Source: Tillus elongatus (taxonomy: Eukaryota; Arthropoda; Insecta; Coleoptera; Cleridae). Taken from it: a stretch of 64,000 bases of DNA. Made by a program: the position numbers and the translations under genes. The notes under the pieces are model-generated. The model had not been told where the DNA came from and did not search any database. It worked only from the letters and a program-made list of their open reading frames with translations. Every line of letters begins with the position of its first letter. Position 1 is the first letter of the stretch. The DNA lies in assembly GCA_964006375.1 (NCBI GenBank), contig OZ023265.1, positions 171,499,943 to 171,563,942 on the forward strand, in the 5' to 3' direction. Positions 50,011 to 63,712 of the stretch are shown here, piece by piece.

Positions 50011-52476
50011 GGGACGCAGCCAGTGCATTATAGTGGTGAATGACCATAAGAATTGTACACTATTAGTAAGGTATATTATTAAAACTAATTCTTTAAATTT
50101 AAATATACTTGAGAGACCGATTTTTAGAGGTTCCAGTTAGCGATTATTTGAAGATGTTTCTATTTTCTATGCAGCTAGAAAATTTTAATTTGGTAGAGAT
50201 ATATGTAACTCCCGCAAGTCTCTTTAAAAAAATTGTGTTACACATTTCATTAAAGTCATAAAAGTTTTCTAGAAAAAAATTAATTATTTACAAAGGGAAT
50301 GTACCTGCCAAATCATAAGAATGGCAGGTATTTTTCACTTTAATTGCTTGGATGGTTTTATTTTAGTCAACCTAATCGAACTAATTTTTGCAAGCAAATC
50401 AACAAAAAAGGTTATTAAAAACCAACTTGTAGTTCCGCGAAGTTCATTATGTTATTTTCCTTTAATTTAGTACCCACGCTGCGTTTACATATGTGTTACT
50501 ATGGATCAAGATTATAGATTCTAGCTTAATAGGAAATTGAGTTACCGGATTTCAAATATTTTTACAAAAATTCTCTACCATAATGTATTTGCTGCACCCA
50601 GACCTTTTTCAACACTTATTTACTGTTGCTCTATCCACACTTATGATGAAATATTGTAGCTCTCTATGTAAGACTGACAAACAAGGCAACCTAAATTTCA
50701 TTTTTTGAAAAATATTTTAAACAAATGAAATGGGGTAACAATTTAAACATAAATTGAAAATTTTGGTTAGCTGCTTTGTCGCAGGGGTTCCCCTTCCTCT
50801 TCTGCATGCCTACAACCACCCTCAATGCATAAACATGAACAATGTAAACAAGAAAAGTTTCTTGGGAACAACCCGCAAAAAAGTTACCGGACCTGCGGTG
50901 AATATAGGGGTTCGGGCGGGATAAACAGAATTTTAAGGAGGTATAGCTGCAAAATGGGATACATGCAGCTTATAGAGGTCCAAACAAGCTGTTTTTTCGC
51001 ACTTTCCCCTCACATTTCCTTCTTGACCTTCTTCCTCGTCCAACACCCCTATTCAGCACTGGTCCCGTAATTTTCTTGGGCACTGTTTGCAAGAAATATT
51101 TTTTGTGGTTTGTGCATCCAAAAGGAGATCTAAGCATATTTCAGATTTTTTTTCTAAAAAGCCGCCGTGTGCTTATCTGCAAATTATAAACGTGGCAGGT
51201 ATTTTTTCCTTGATAGTCGCTTGGATGATCCGTTTTAGCCAACTCAATCGAACCAGTATCTGCAAACAAAATAACAAAAATGGTTTTCTAAAACAAATTT
51301 GTCGTTGCCTGTGAAGCTTATTGTGTTATTTTTTAAATTTAGTACGCACGCTACTTTTATATAGGTTTTAGCATGTATCAAAACTGAAGATTTTGGTTTA
51401 ATGGGAAATTGAATTATCATTTGGAATATTTTTACGAAAATTCGCTACCATAACGCTCTAGCTGCACCTAAACGCTTTTCAACACTTATTTACCATTTCT
51501 GTATCCATACTTTTTGAAAATGAAATAAATAAATGTAAACAATACAAAATTTTGAAATTAAAGTTTTAATAAGTTACGCTGAACATCTGATTATAGGTAT
51601 ACTTTAAACTACTGCATTATTTTATGTAGTTTCATTTACCTCAAATTTTCCATATACGAGATCAAGAGTAAATAAATACTAAAAGTAAACAATAAGTATC
51701 TTATTCTAAGATTCTAGGGTATTAGCGACATCAGAGTCGATTTCGAGGTTATCTTCTTCTTCGTTTATGAAGTCTGTAAACAAAGAAGAAGAAGATAACC
51801 TCGAATGCGACTCTCCCCTGCTGTCAGTTGGCAAAATGACAAATAGGTAATTGGTGTTGTCAGATTTAACTAGGAGAGGGAGATGGCTTTTAAATCCCCT
51901 GAACAATGGGAAGGTTAATCTTTATATATAATAAAACGTAGTTCTGGATTGCCTTTAAACAAATTGAATCACTTTCATAAAAAAATTATTTATTACTATA
52001 TATTTTTCTGATATCTTGAGTTGTTTATCTTGAGAGTTTTAGCAAATGGCTACCCCGCTGATTGTTTATTGTGACATATTTTTGTAGCCTGTTCGTTTGA
52101 AGTTTGATTTGGAGCATTTGTTTGCAATAGCAGCGTAACCCTGATATACCTCTCTGAGTTTGTCTAACATTATAGACACCCATTCAGAGGTAATTTAAGC
52201 TTATATCGTAAATTATTTATTTTTTATTGGGTTATAACTCAAAATTTACTGAATCGATTAAGTTCAAATTTGGCAGAGAGGGCCATTTATACGATATCTA
52301 CATGCGTGTAAAGTTTTAGTTTCAGACTTCTAGTAATTTAAAACAGTTTTTTGCATTTTTTTCTAAAAGTATTTGAGTGTCAAAACTCTCTAACGAACTC
52401 ATCCAAGCTAATAAAAAAATGAAGGCAATTGCCGAATTTGGTTTCGATTGGTGAAGTATTTTTTGAGTTATCGGTT

Positions 52477-52478
<2 letters not shown>
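50011..52478. repeat. Giant inverted repeat, right arm (alpha family)
   Basis: Starts GGGACGCAGCCAGTGCATTA and ends TTTTGAGTTATCGGTTGG, directly at a TA tract. Reverse complement of the left arm without the M insertion. Specific to this arm is an extra local palindrome (51734-51767 against 51777-51813, around GGTTATCTTCTTCTTC). Arms differ by many substitutions and small indels, so the structure is old. A frame at 50825-51070 is not conserved as protein in the other arm. Confidence 0.9.
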
Positions 52479-52555
<77 letters not shown>

Positions 52556-52585
52556 CATATATATATATATATACATATACATATA
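52479..52585. repeat. (TA)n / (CATATA)n microsatellite
   Basis: Borders the outer end of the right arm. To its right, 52586-52815 is the other alpha flank (GGGTTCTAGAGGCCCTAATT, ATACCTCTCTATTAGTGA). Confidence 0.95.
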
Positions 52586-52815
52586 AACTTTTCAATTGAC
52601 CTTAGGTTTGGGTTCTAGAGGCCCTAATTCGCGCCCACTTGAAGAAATATTCCAAAAATCTTACCACCGATACCTCTCTATTAGTGATTTTTTTAAATGG
52701 AAATTGACTAAAATAAAGTCGGGATCTCACAGAAGCAATTTTTTCTACAAAAATTCACTAGAAAATACCTTTGTAGTGCCAGGATATCTAAAATGGACGC
52801 TAGCCAGAATAAATT
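52586..52815. repeat. Alpha repeat flank beyond the TA tract
   Basis: Carries the TCTAGAGGCCCTAATTCGCG motif found beside TA tracts at 8105, 53945, 58915 and 61815. Shows that homology continues on both sides of the microsatellite. 52816-53889 contains no gene or repeat I recognise. Confidence 0.7.
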
Positions 52816-53889
52816 GAATACATAGATAACTTGGCTGTTGTAGGTACATAATTGTCAGTTAAGCCCAGCCACAAGTTCTTATTTTTCTGTTAAATGTTTT
52901 ATTTAGCGCATACGCATTTCCATGGGGGATATCGATACCATAATTTGTTGTACTGCATATTTATATCTATGACAATAATGTTTTTTCTGACTACTCTGCG
53001 TAATGTTACACTCATAAACCTCACCTCCGAATGTAAAATGCAAACAACGCATTTCCATAAAAATGAAAATCATGAAAATGAACTCGGCATAATCCGCGGA
53101 TACGTGTAGCTTTTTTATTACGGTCGATTTTTATATTTTACTTGGCGAAAGTATAAAAATTTCATGACGAATGAGGATGGGCGAAAACGACACGAATTGA
53201 TAGATTTATATATCCCTTAAATGTAAGATAGTAATAATAAAGAATTTGCTTAGAAAATCCCCTATAATTTACTTTCATCTCCCCTTTCAGGGTTATAAAA
53301 CTCGTCTCTTTCTACGCCTTTCTTCTCTATTCGTATCTGTATATATAGACGGCCTATCCTTCAGGTAAGCCGGCTTTAACGATATTAAAATTTTGAAAAT
53401 ATTTACATTATGGCTCCTCTATAAAGCTCTATATTTGACCACGTTGGCTGGATGTTAAGGGAAACACAAACAAGCCCTGTGTTCGGGTTTTATTATTAAA
53501 TGTATTCGATATAAGCTTTTTTTTTACAATAAAGGGCACGTGTTTATGTACCAGCTTGTATCTTTGGGGAGATTGATTCAATAAAAGCAAGACTCCGAGG
53601 CTTTTCTTTTCATCAGCCCCTTGTGTTCACTGTTTCAGGTGTATATTTTAATTTGATCAAAAAATATGTAGGAAACGATAATCATAATAATAATATTGTA
53701 AACAGTTTTTTTTATAAGTCGAGTTGGAGTTTCTGCATAAAAAGTTAGCTTCATAAGTGCTGTAAAACAAGTGATCTACCTTACCTTGTAATACGCTTAC
53801 CGACTTAAAATTTGATCTGCGCCAATATGGTTATTGTTAATAGGATTGAATTAACGTTTTAGTGAATTTTAATTAAGAACATTCACTAA

Positions 53890-53971
53890 TAGAGAGGTAT
53901 CGATGGTGAGACTTTTGGAAAATTTCTTCAAATGAGTGCAAAATAGGGCCCCTGGAACCCAAAGTCAGTTG

Positions 53972-54068
<97 letters not shown>

Positions 54069-55330
54069 TGGTCAAGAGTTCGTTACACAGTTTTCACACT
54101 CATATACTTTCAGAAAAAAATGTGAAAAACTGTTTGAAAACGCAATATCTTTGAAATGACTAGGAGTATGAAACTAACACTATCCAGGCACCTAGATATC
54201 GTATCGGTGGTCCTGTCTACCAAATTTGAACTTAATTGGTTCAGTAAATTCTGAGTTATAACCAAATAAAAATAAAGAATTTACGATATAACTTGAAATT
54301 ACCTCTGAAGGGGTGCATATGTTAGACAAGGTCGGACAGATATATCAGGGTTACGCTGATATTGCAAACAATTTCTCCAAAGTAAACTTCAAACGAACAG
54401 GTTAGAAAAATATATCACAATAAACAATCAGCGGGGTTGCCATTTGCCAAAACTGTCATCTGAATGTGAAGATATCAGGAAAATATATATATAGTAATAT
54501 ATAAAAATTTTAAAGAAAGTTATTCAATTTGTTTAAAGGCAATCTAGAACAATTATTATGTATAAATATTAAGCTTCCCATTCTTCAAGGTATTTATAAC
54601 CCATCGCCCTCTCCTAGTTAAATTTGACAACGCCAATTAGCTATTTGTCGTTGTCATTTGTTATTTTGCAAACTGTCAGTACGGGGGGAGTCGAATTCGA
54701 GGTTATCTTCTCCTTTTTCTTCTTTATTTACAGACGTCATAAACATATATTAAGACTCAGCTAATACCTTAGCATTTTGGAATAAGGTACTTACTTTTAG
54801 TGAATTTTTATTATTATTTACATACTAAAACCTATATAAAAGCAGCGTGGGTACTATATTTAAAAATAACACAATGAGCTACACAAGCAACGATAAATTT
54901 GTTTTAGAAAACCATTTTTTTAATTTTGTTTGCAGAAACTGTTTCGATTGAGTGGACTAAAACAGATCATCCAAGCGACTAATAAGGAAAAATCCCTGCC
55001 AGGTTTATAATTTTGCATGTACATTCGTTTTGCAAAGAAAAATTAAATTTTCGGTAAATTTACAGATTAGCAACCGGGGGCTTTTTGGAAAAAAAATTTC
55101 AGAAACATGCTTAAAACTCCTTCTGGATGCACAAACCACAAGAAATATTTCTTGCAAACAGTCCCCAAGGAAGTTACGGGACCAGGAGTGAATAGGGGTG
55201 TTGGGCGGGAAGGAAGATAAAAAGTAAATGTGAGCGAAAAGTGCGAAAAAAAAGCAGCTTAGTTGGACGTCTATAAGCTGCCTTTATACCATTTTGCAGC
55301 TATACCTCCTTAAAACTTTAGCTTTTGAAA
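53890..55330. repeat. Alpha repeat, third long copy (partial)
   Basis: Left flank with ATAGGGCCCCTGGAACCC, (TA)n at 53973-54065, then GAGTTCGTTACACAG and sequence parallel to the left arm from about 45485 on: ATCAGCGGGGTTGCCATTTG, CCATCGCCCTCTCCTAGTTA, GGTGTTGGGCGGGAAGGAAG, ending near AGCTATACCTCCTTAAAAC. A block equivalent to about 46150-47020 is absent. Confidence 0.85.
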
Positions 55331-55344
55331 GCGAAAAATGATTG

Positions 55345-55625
55345 GTGTTTATTAGAACATTTTCAGATTCCTCAAACATCTAGTATGCTGTGCTGAAATT
55401 AAATGAGGAGTCTGTCTGTTAGAAGGTGCAATAACATTCGAACGAATTGAGAGATCATCTTCAAATTTGGTATCCAATTAGCACCCGACAAACGAATGCT
55501 TCGAATTGTTTTTGGGTAAGATCTCTTAAGGGGATAGTGGATAAGTAAGGGGTGATTTGGCGAAAATTGGCATTTTTTCGTTGAAACTCGAGTAATAGAA
55601 CGTTTTAGAAGTTTATGGGTACAGG
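55345..55625. repeat. Beta repeat, copy 3
   Basis: AAACATCTAGTATGCTGTGC, GCAATAACATTCGAACGAAT and ACTCGAGTAATAGAACGTTT parallel 26250-26660. The following 55626-55925 shows no gene. Confidence 0.75.
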
Positions 55626-56010
55626 AATACGAATATTTTCTTTGTGGTCAAGTCATGGACCCTAAATTCATTTCATGAGAATGTCTTTCTGATGAGAGTA
55701 GGTTATCACAGCTATATGGAAGTTATGAGTCAATTCGTAGCACTATTTTTATATGTTTATGTTAATGTTCACGTCAAATTATTGAGCACTTACGCAACTT
55801 TAGTGTTATTTAAGCGACTTTGTGTCTGTCAGATTCTACGATATCTCAGTGGCGAGCATGAAATTTGATTAACCCTGTATACTTAGCGCAGTAACAAATA
55901 AAATGCAGCAGATTTAAATATTGTCTTTAATAAAATTATTACTTAAATTAATAAAAATCACAATAATAAAAGTATAGATACAGCATTGCAGTCTTATACA
56001 GTTTCAAATC

Positions 56011-57873
56011 TCAGTTTAAACTAAAAGAAGTAGCATTTTCTTCGGCATTCTTTTGCTTCAAAAACTTCTCCAGTCTTTCCAGTAAGAATCTTTTGTCTTG
56101 TCCCTCCAGAACGAGCTGTTTTTTGAGCACTGTTATCATGTGCCTGTTTGCATTACTAACAGCCGTATAGTAATACACCAGTAAAACAAGCACGATGAAA
56201 AGGGGTAGCACAAATCCAGGTGTATAGAGGAAATTGAAAACGTCGCTTATTACCGGATGTATGCCCTTGATTGAACTGTCAATTATTGCCCAGACCGTGG
56301 GTGAATCTCTGAAAGGACCGCAGGATTTTGATGGCTCCAATAATCCAATCGAATATATCACAGGAATGACAGCAACGACATAAGATATTAACGTTACGAC
56401 CATAAACATGGAATTGGAACGGGAAACTCGATAAATCGTTGCGCTCGGTTTGGAATTCACTATACAAGCGAACTTTTTCATGTAGAACATCAGGAAACTA
56501 AAAACTACCATAACGGCCGACAATAGTGGTGCATAAAAGCATCCCAGCCAGCAAAGTGATTGAGTGTATACAACATCGAGTACATGTCGTGGTAGATCGA
56601 AGTTTTGCTCGCCGATGAATTTTATTATGTTTGCTTTGTACCTTTTTGCTAGCCAGTGTCGAGGGTAATTCACGAAGAACGTTATGAAAACTTGCGTCGC
56701 AAAATCTGTTAAAAGTAATTTGTAAATTTGTTGACCGATGATCGTTTCACAACACAACACACTAGATTTTTGTTCGACACACGTACACTCCTTGATTAAT
56801 TTACCATCACTATCAGTTACACGTTTATACAGAGAGACATAAAGCACCAACAGTGATGCCAACCTTAGGAAAACTGTCCTAACTAATGTCAAGCGGATTG
56901 TCACTAAAGGGCTGTAAGTTTCTAGTATTATTAGGTACTGAAATAAAAACGGAACCACCATATTCATGGAAACAATGGTTATAGATGGTAAGAATTCATA
57001 AATTAAGTTCATCACAGGATTTTGGTCATATTGATCATCATCAGGAATATCAGTACTATATCTCTTGTTGCTTGAAATCTGGAAGACTCGATAAAGTCCA
57101 TAACCACATACTGCCAGGATTCCCAGTACAATAACATTGATAAATGTTCGAATAAACGTGATCTTTTTAACGTTTTGCGTTATTGTTTTTCTCTTCTTCT
57201 CCAGCCGTTCTGATTCCAAACAACCTTTCAGTTCGTTGAATATGGCACGGTGTTTTATAATGGCGGATCTTTCGTTGTGTATACAAAAATCCCAGCCGCC
57301 AAAGACTAGGTTGCAGTACATATGAATTTTCTTACCCTCGTCTAAGATGAGTCGTTCTCTAAACCCTTTAACAGCAGTCTTAATGATGGATATGAGAGAT
57401 ATTAATAAATATGCTAAGGTCACTACTAAATATGCAAGAGGTAAACTATATTTCACATCCTTTATGGAAGTTGTATTAGGATAGTTTCCGTAGAACAAAA
57501 AGCTAGTCTCCATGTATCCAGTTCCTTTGAATAAGTCTAGGACATTGAAGCCTGCTTGTCTAATGTTCTTGCGGTATGAGCTGGCACATGTAGTCTCGTT
57601 TTTTGGTGTATCTGACTGTTCAACGATGAACGCTGGGATTGATACGAAACAGAAGATCAAAGTGAAAATGATAAGATTGAGGTAGAAAAGCCATTTTAGG
57701 AACTGGAAGTAGGCTTTAACGCCTGATCCGTAGTGACCCTCTATAAGTTTCATGTCATTTCTCCAGAGTTCCATCTTAGAATGAAACTCGTTTAACCAGT
57801 TCCAAACTACGGTAGTGCATTGCCTGTTTTGCCAGTGGAGGCTGTCGTACCCGAATTGTTCCTTTTGCTGATT
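56011..57873 (-). CDS. Transmembrane channel-like (TMC) protein, terminal exon
   Basis: Encodes 620 residues of a TMC-family membrane protein (relatives of vertebrate TMC1-8, ion-channel components of the plasma membrane, including mechanotransduction channels). The exon starts at 57873 after a good acceptor (TTGTTTTTTGTTTTCAG) in phase 0 and reads without interruption to the stop at 56011. Seen: an N-terminal segment with QFGYDSLHWQ; IEGHYGSGVKAYFQFLKWLF leading into the first membrane helix; GTGYMETSFLFYGNYP; further hydrophobic helices near residues 175, 265, 320, 355 and 400; the family signature CWLGCFYAPLL (about residue 455) followed by a helix and MKKFACI; and two last helices before a short charged tail. 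At least nine helices can be counted. The whole TMC domain in one exon is unusual. Closest subfamily may be TMC5/7-like, but I cannot decide. An ATTAAA lies about 80 bases downstream (55931-55926). Confidence 0.93.
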   Translation of the reverse strand, partial: NQQKEQFGYDSLHWQNRQCTTVVWNWLNEFHSKMELWRNDMKLIEGHYGSGVKAYFQFLKWLFYLNLIIFTLIFCFVSIPAFIVEQSDTPKNETTCASSYRKNIRQAGFNVLDLFKGTGYMETSFLFYGNYPNTTSIKDVKYSLPLAYLVVTLAYLLISLISIIKTAVKGFRERLILDEGKKIHMYCNLVFGGWDFCIHNERSAIIKHRAIFNELKGCLESERLEKKRKTITQNVKKITFIRTFINVIVLGILAVCGYGLYRVFQISSNKRYSTDIPDDDQYDQNPVMNLIYEFLPSITIVSMNMVVPFLFQYLIILETYSPLVTIRLTLVRTVFLRLASLLVLYVSLYKRVTDSDGKLIKECTCVEQKSSVLCCETIIGQQIYKLLLTDFATQVFITFFVNYPRHWLAKRYKANIIKFIGEQNFDLPRHVLDVVYTQSLCWLGCFYAPLLSAVMVVFSFLMFYMKKFACIVNSKPSATIYRVSRSNSMFMVVTLISYVVAVIPVIYSIGLLEPSKSCGPFRDSPTVWAIIDSSIKGIHPVISDVFNFLYTPGFVLPLFIVLVLLVYYYTAVSNANRHMITVLKKQLVLEGQDKRFLLERLEKFLKQKNAEENATSFSLN

Positions 57874-57954
57874 CTGAAAACAAAAAACAATATTGAAAAG
57901 TCGGAGTGAGATTGAGTTATTTTTTATGTATAATGTAAAGTTTAAGATAAATTG

Positions 57955-58135
57955 CAGACGCCCTCGTGGCGCAGTTTTCTAGGTGCCAGCCTGCTAAGCG
58001 AGAGGTCCCGGGTTCGATTCCTGGGCGAGCCAAGTTGACTTTGCCTGGAAAAATTGTAAAAATATTGAATGATGGGAAATGAATGTGCTAATGGCCTGAG
58101 ATGCCGCAGCCAATAATATTAAATAGAAAAAAAAA
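57955..58135 (+). mobile_element. Second tRNA-derived SINE family
   Basis: CCCTCGTGGCGCAGTTTTCT contains an A box and GGTCCCGGGTTCGATTCCTG a perfect B box; GCTAAG occupies the anticodon loop position. A body follows (TGATGGGAAATGAATGTGCT) and an A-run at 58126-58134. Acceptor arms do not pair fully. Unrelated to the SINE at 28778. Confidence 0.75.
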
Positions 58136-58617
58136 GATAAATTGCGACATGTGGACATATAATTCTTAAAGTATCTTTATTTGTTATAACTAATACATCT
58201 AGAAAATGTGGTTTATAGTTAATTTGTAATTCGTGAGTAAATTTTACGTGGCCGAATATTAATGATACTGAGTTTCCCTAAGGAAGAAATTAACTAGCAA
58301 ACATAACACAAAGAAAATGTTAGCGGAATCAACGAATTTCAGAAAAGAGAAAGCAGACAAAAACTTTGTTTGCTTACCATTTCAAACGCGTATCATGAGG
58401 GGTCTCAATAGTATTTTAAAAAAGCTAATTTGCCGATATTGGACGCTTGTGGTACAGCGAAACTAGCCGTGAACCTGATTTGGCGCCTGATTTGCTGACC
58501 GGCCATATAGCAAATGAAAAACGACAACATCGATATATGAAAACAAAAACGGTCCCAGCTTTGTGAGAAAAATATATGTCAATTTCTTTATTTCATCTAT
58601 CAAGTTACCATTTATAA

Positions 58618-61579
<2,962 letters not shown>

Positions 61580-61784
61580 AAAAAAATGTAGGGTTGCTAT
61601 TAAAAAAAAAAGATAAAGTGGTGGGGGTAAAATGGTGAGAGTTTAATTTTTTTAGCTATGATTATAAGATAATGTTCGACAAATTAAACTTCACGTGTCT
61701 CAGCGTTTTCCACAAAAACTATTTTTTGCTGAATAATGAATCTTATTTCATAAGTGTGTTTCACACTGTATAAAAACATATAAA

Positions 61785-61915
61785 ATTTTAAACTGACCCC
61801 GGATATGAGTTCTAGGGGGCCTAGTTCGCGCTCATTTGAGGAAATTTAATTTTTTTTCAAAATTCAAAAGTCGCGATCCTCCGAACATTCACTAAAAGAT
61901 TTTTGCTTAAAATCA
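61785..61915. repeat. Alpha repeat flank next to a splice donor
   Basis: CTGACCCCGGATATGAGTTC, TAGGGGGCCTAGTTCGCGCT and CAAAATTCAAAAGTCGCGAT match the alpha flank of copies 1 and 9. The repeat ends within about 10-25 bases of the proposed TMC donor at 61923-61924. Confidence 0.7.
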
Positions 61916-61924
61916 GTAACTTAC

Positions 61925-62175
61925 CAGAATTCTCATCTTGACACTTTTCTTTTGTTTCATCGGTATCGTCATAGATTTTATCCTGTTTATGCCATCCCAT
62001 AGGCTTTCTTCTCCCCCCAGGAGTTCGTCTAGTTCTTCTGCCGCACCTGGATGTAATTCCGCTCCGTCAACTTCATCTGTCAATTCCGGCGTTTGCCGTA
62101 TTGTTCTTGATAACGTGTGCCTCTCTAAAGTTGTTAGTTTGTTTTTGCTTTTGTTCTTAGAACGCATTGTTAGAC
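61925..62175 (-). CDS. Proposed upstream coding exon of the TMC gene
   Basis: Minus-strand exon ending at 61925 in a consensus donor (ATTCTG/GTAAGT). It encodes 81 residues from the ATG at 62167: a Lys-rich start, RTIRQTPELTDEVDGAEL, an acidic EELDELLGGEESLWDG and INRIKSMTIPMKQKKSVKMR. The last part resembles the conserved segment that precedes the first helices of TMC proteins. It ends in phase 0, matching the phase 0 acceptor at 57873, so the two exons join in frame. Upstream of the ATG lies a strong acceptor (long T-rich tract, then TCTCCACAG at 62176) with no stop in frame, so this may be an internal exon rather than the first. Composition is less AT-rich than the surroundings. Joined product would be at least 701 residues, close to the size of short TMC proteins. 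Confidence 0.65.
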
Positions 62176-62179
62176 CTGT

Positions 62180-62950
62180 GGAGATAAAATGTGGATTTGG
62201 TAGAGTGCAAAAAAGAAAAGCAAAAAAAAAGTAATATTACTAGTGCTACTACTAGCACTATTTTTACAAATCGGTTGATGTTAGCCTTATTCAATATGTA
62301 AACATATTTTGTTAACGGAATATAAGAAAATGCGATTTTCCAACCATAAGTTTGGTAGCGACACTAACAAAAAAGCGTGGGTATTTTTAAGACTTGAAGG
62401 GCACCGCAAGGAGCGCCCTCTACCCACTAGAGGTCAATTGAAAATGCTTTATTTTTATGACTATGTTAAACTCACGTGCATCAATTTTTAATACGTCGAA
62501 TACTTTTTATTGGCATAAAGAAAAATCGAAATTCAATTCAATACTTTTACTCAATTTTACACTTTTATCTCTTAGTTCTGACTCCTGAGGTAAGTTTGAC
62601 TCAATCATAATCTTTTGATGCCAATAATCTACTGTTACTTTATGTACAATTACTTTTTGACTACCCTGTACAGCTCCAATGTACAATTAAAATCAAGCAG
62701 CACCTTGTTATTATTAATTATCGTTGATAAATTTTGGTATAAACAAAGTTCATTAGCAGCGCGCTCCTTCCTGTCCCTGAAACCTAAAATATCAAATCTT
62801 AATTTAATTGCATTTTGAAATATGACAACACAGCGTTTACTCAAAAATTTTTGGCAAACTTGGAAACCATATTGTACAGTATCCCCCCCCTGCATCTGCC
62901 TCTGAAAGTTAACCAAACGTATGCCTTTTCGCCGATCCAAAACATTTTTA
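62180..62950. other. Mostly unrecognised sequence 5' of TMC exon
   Basis: If the exon at 61925 is the first coding exon, this would hold the promoter; no clear TATA/Inr could be assigned. A minus-strand frame at 62650-62940 (96 codons) has no motif I recognise and follows the LINE relic at 62956. Confidence 0.35.
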
Positions 62951-62955
62951 AAACT

Positions 62956-63160
62956 GACTTCCGAATTGGGTTTTACAAGCAGTATTTATGTAATGTTTCT
63001 GGTATATTATTAATATATAACATAAAGAGGGCTGGGCGCAGTTGAAACCTCATTTCTGTACTAAATATATAAGGTAAAGAAGACTGTACCCAGCATCGAT
63101 CCTTGTGGAAACCTTATCTCTCTGACTTCTGAATTGGGTTTTACAAGCAGTATTTAATAT
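62956..63160 (-). pseudogene. Short LINE RT relic with a 167-base tandem duplication
   Basis: GACTTCCGAATTGGGTTTTA...CAGTATTTA occurs at 62957 and again at 63124. Minus-strand reading gives PQGSMLGTVFFTLYI (about 63112-63070) and LYINNIPETLHKYC (about 63015-62975), fragments of the RT PQGSxLGPLLFxLYINDLP block from two tandem, diverged copies. Confidence 0.5.
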
Positions 63161-63165
63161 TTCTG

Positions 63166-63167
63166 TT

Positions 63168-63230
<63 letters not shown>

Positions 63231-63233
63231 TTA
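63166..63233. repeat. (TTTA)n microsatellite
   Basis: About 16 TTTA units, ending in TTAGTATTTAGTACAATACT. Confidence 0.95.
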
Positions 63234-63712
63234 GTATTTAGTACAATACTCAACGGGAATATCGCCAAATAACGAGTATGAAAACTCATATCATAGAAAC
63301 ATGCACTAAAAAAATCCGGAACGGTCATTATCCGGAACGCCGAAGAAAATATTCCAGGAAAAAAAATGAAAAAACAAATCTGGGAATGGTAAACAAACAA
63401 CAAACAAAGGAAATAGGACAGAAGCCGAGAGAAGTGGAATTTTACATTTTCTAGGAAGCATCATTGTCTCGTGCCTGCATGTTTTTTAGAAACCCAGCCA
63501 CACGTGCGCGCTTCATTTTTCCCAGAATTAACGATAAAAGTCGAAGACTGGTAGGGGTGTAGAGCGTGTCGCTGGGTGTTATGCCTCTAGCTACTGTATT
63601 GTTTTTGTGTTCAGTAATTCACATCGGTCCGTCAGCAGCTACTGTATTCAACCCTATTGATCTAAGCTTTGCAGTTCTTTTAATTTTTGTGTTCTGTATG
63701 TTATGAGCGACT

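Noticed and set aside
47461..51070. Frames at 47461-47652 (-) and 50825-51070 (+) that give similar peptides in the two arms (MHK-EQ-KQE)
   Set aside because: Similarity follows from the inverted repeat itself; the frame is not kept beyond a few dozen codons and the third copy near 55100 does not preserve it.
45407..52478. Assembly artefact as an explanation for the giant inverted repeat
   Set aside because: The arms differ by many substitutions, each has private changes (M insertion on the left, local palindrome on the right), and the spacer is unique. An artefactual palindrome would be identical. Long reads would still be the decisive test.
57958..58031. Functional tRNA gene
   Set aside because: A and B boxes are good, but the acceptor and anticodon stems do not pair properly and a SINE-like body with an A-tail follows.
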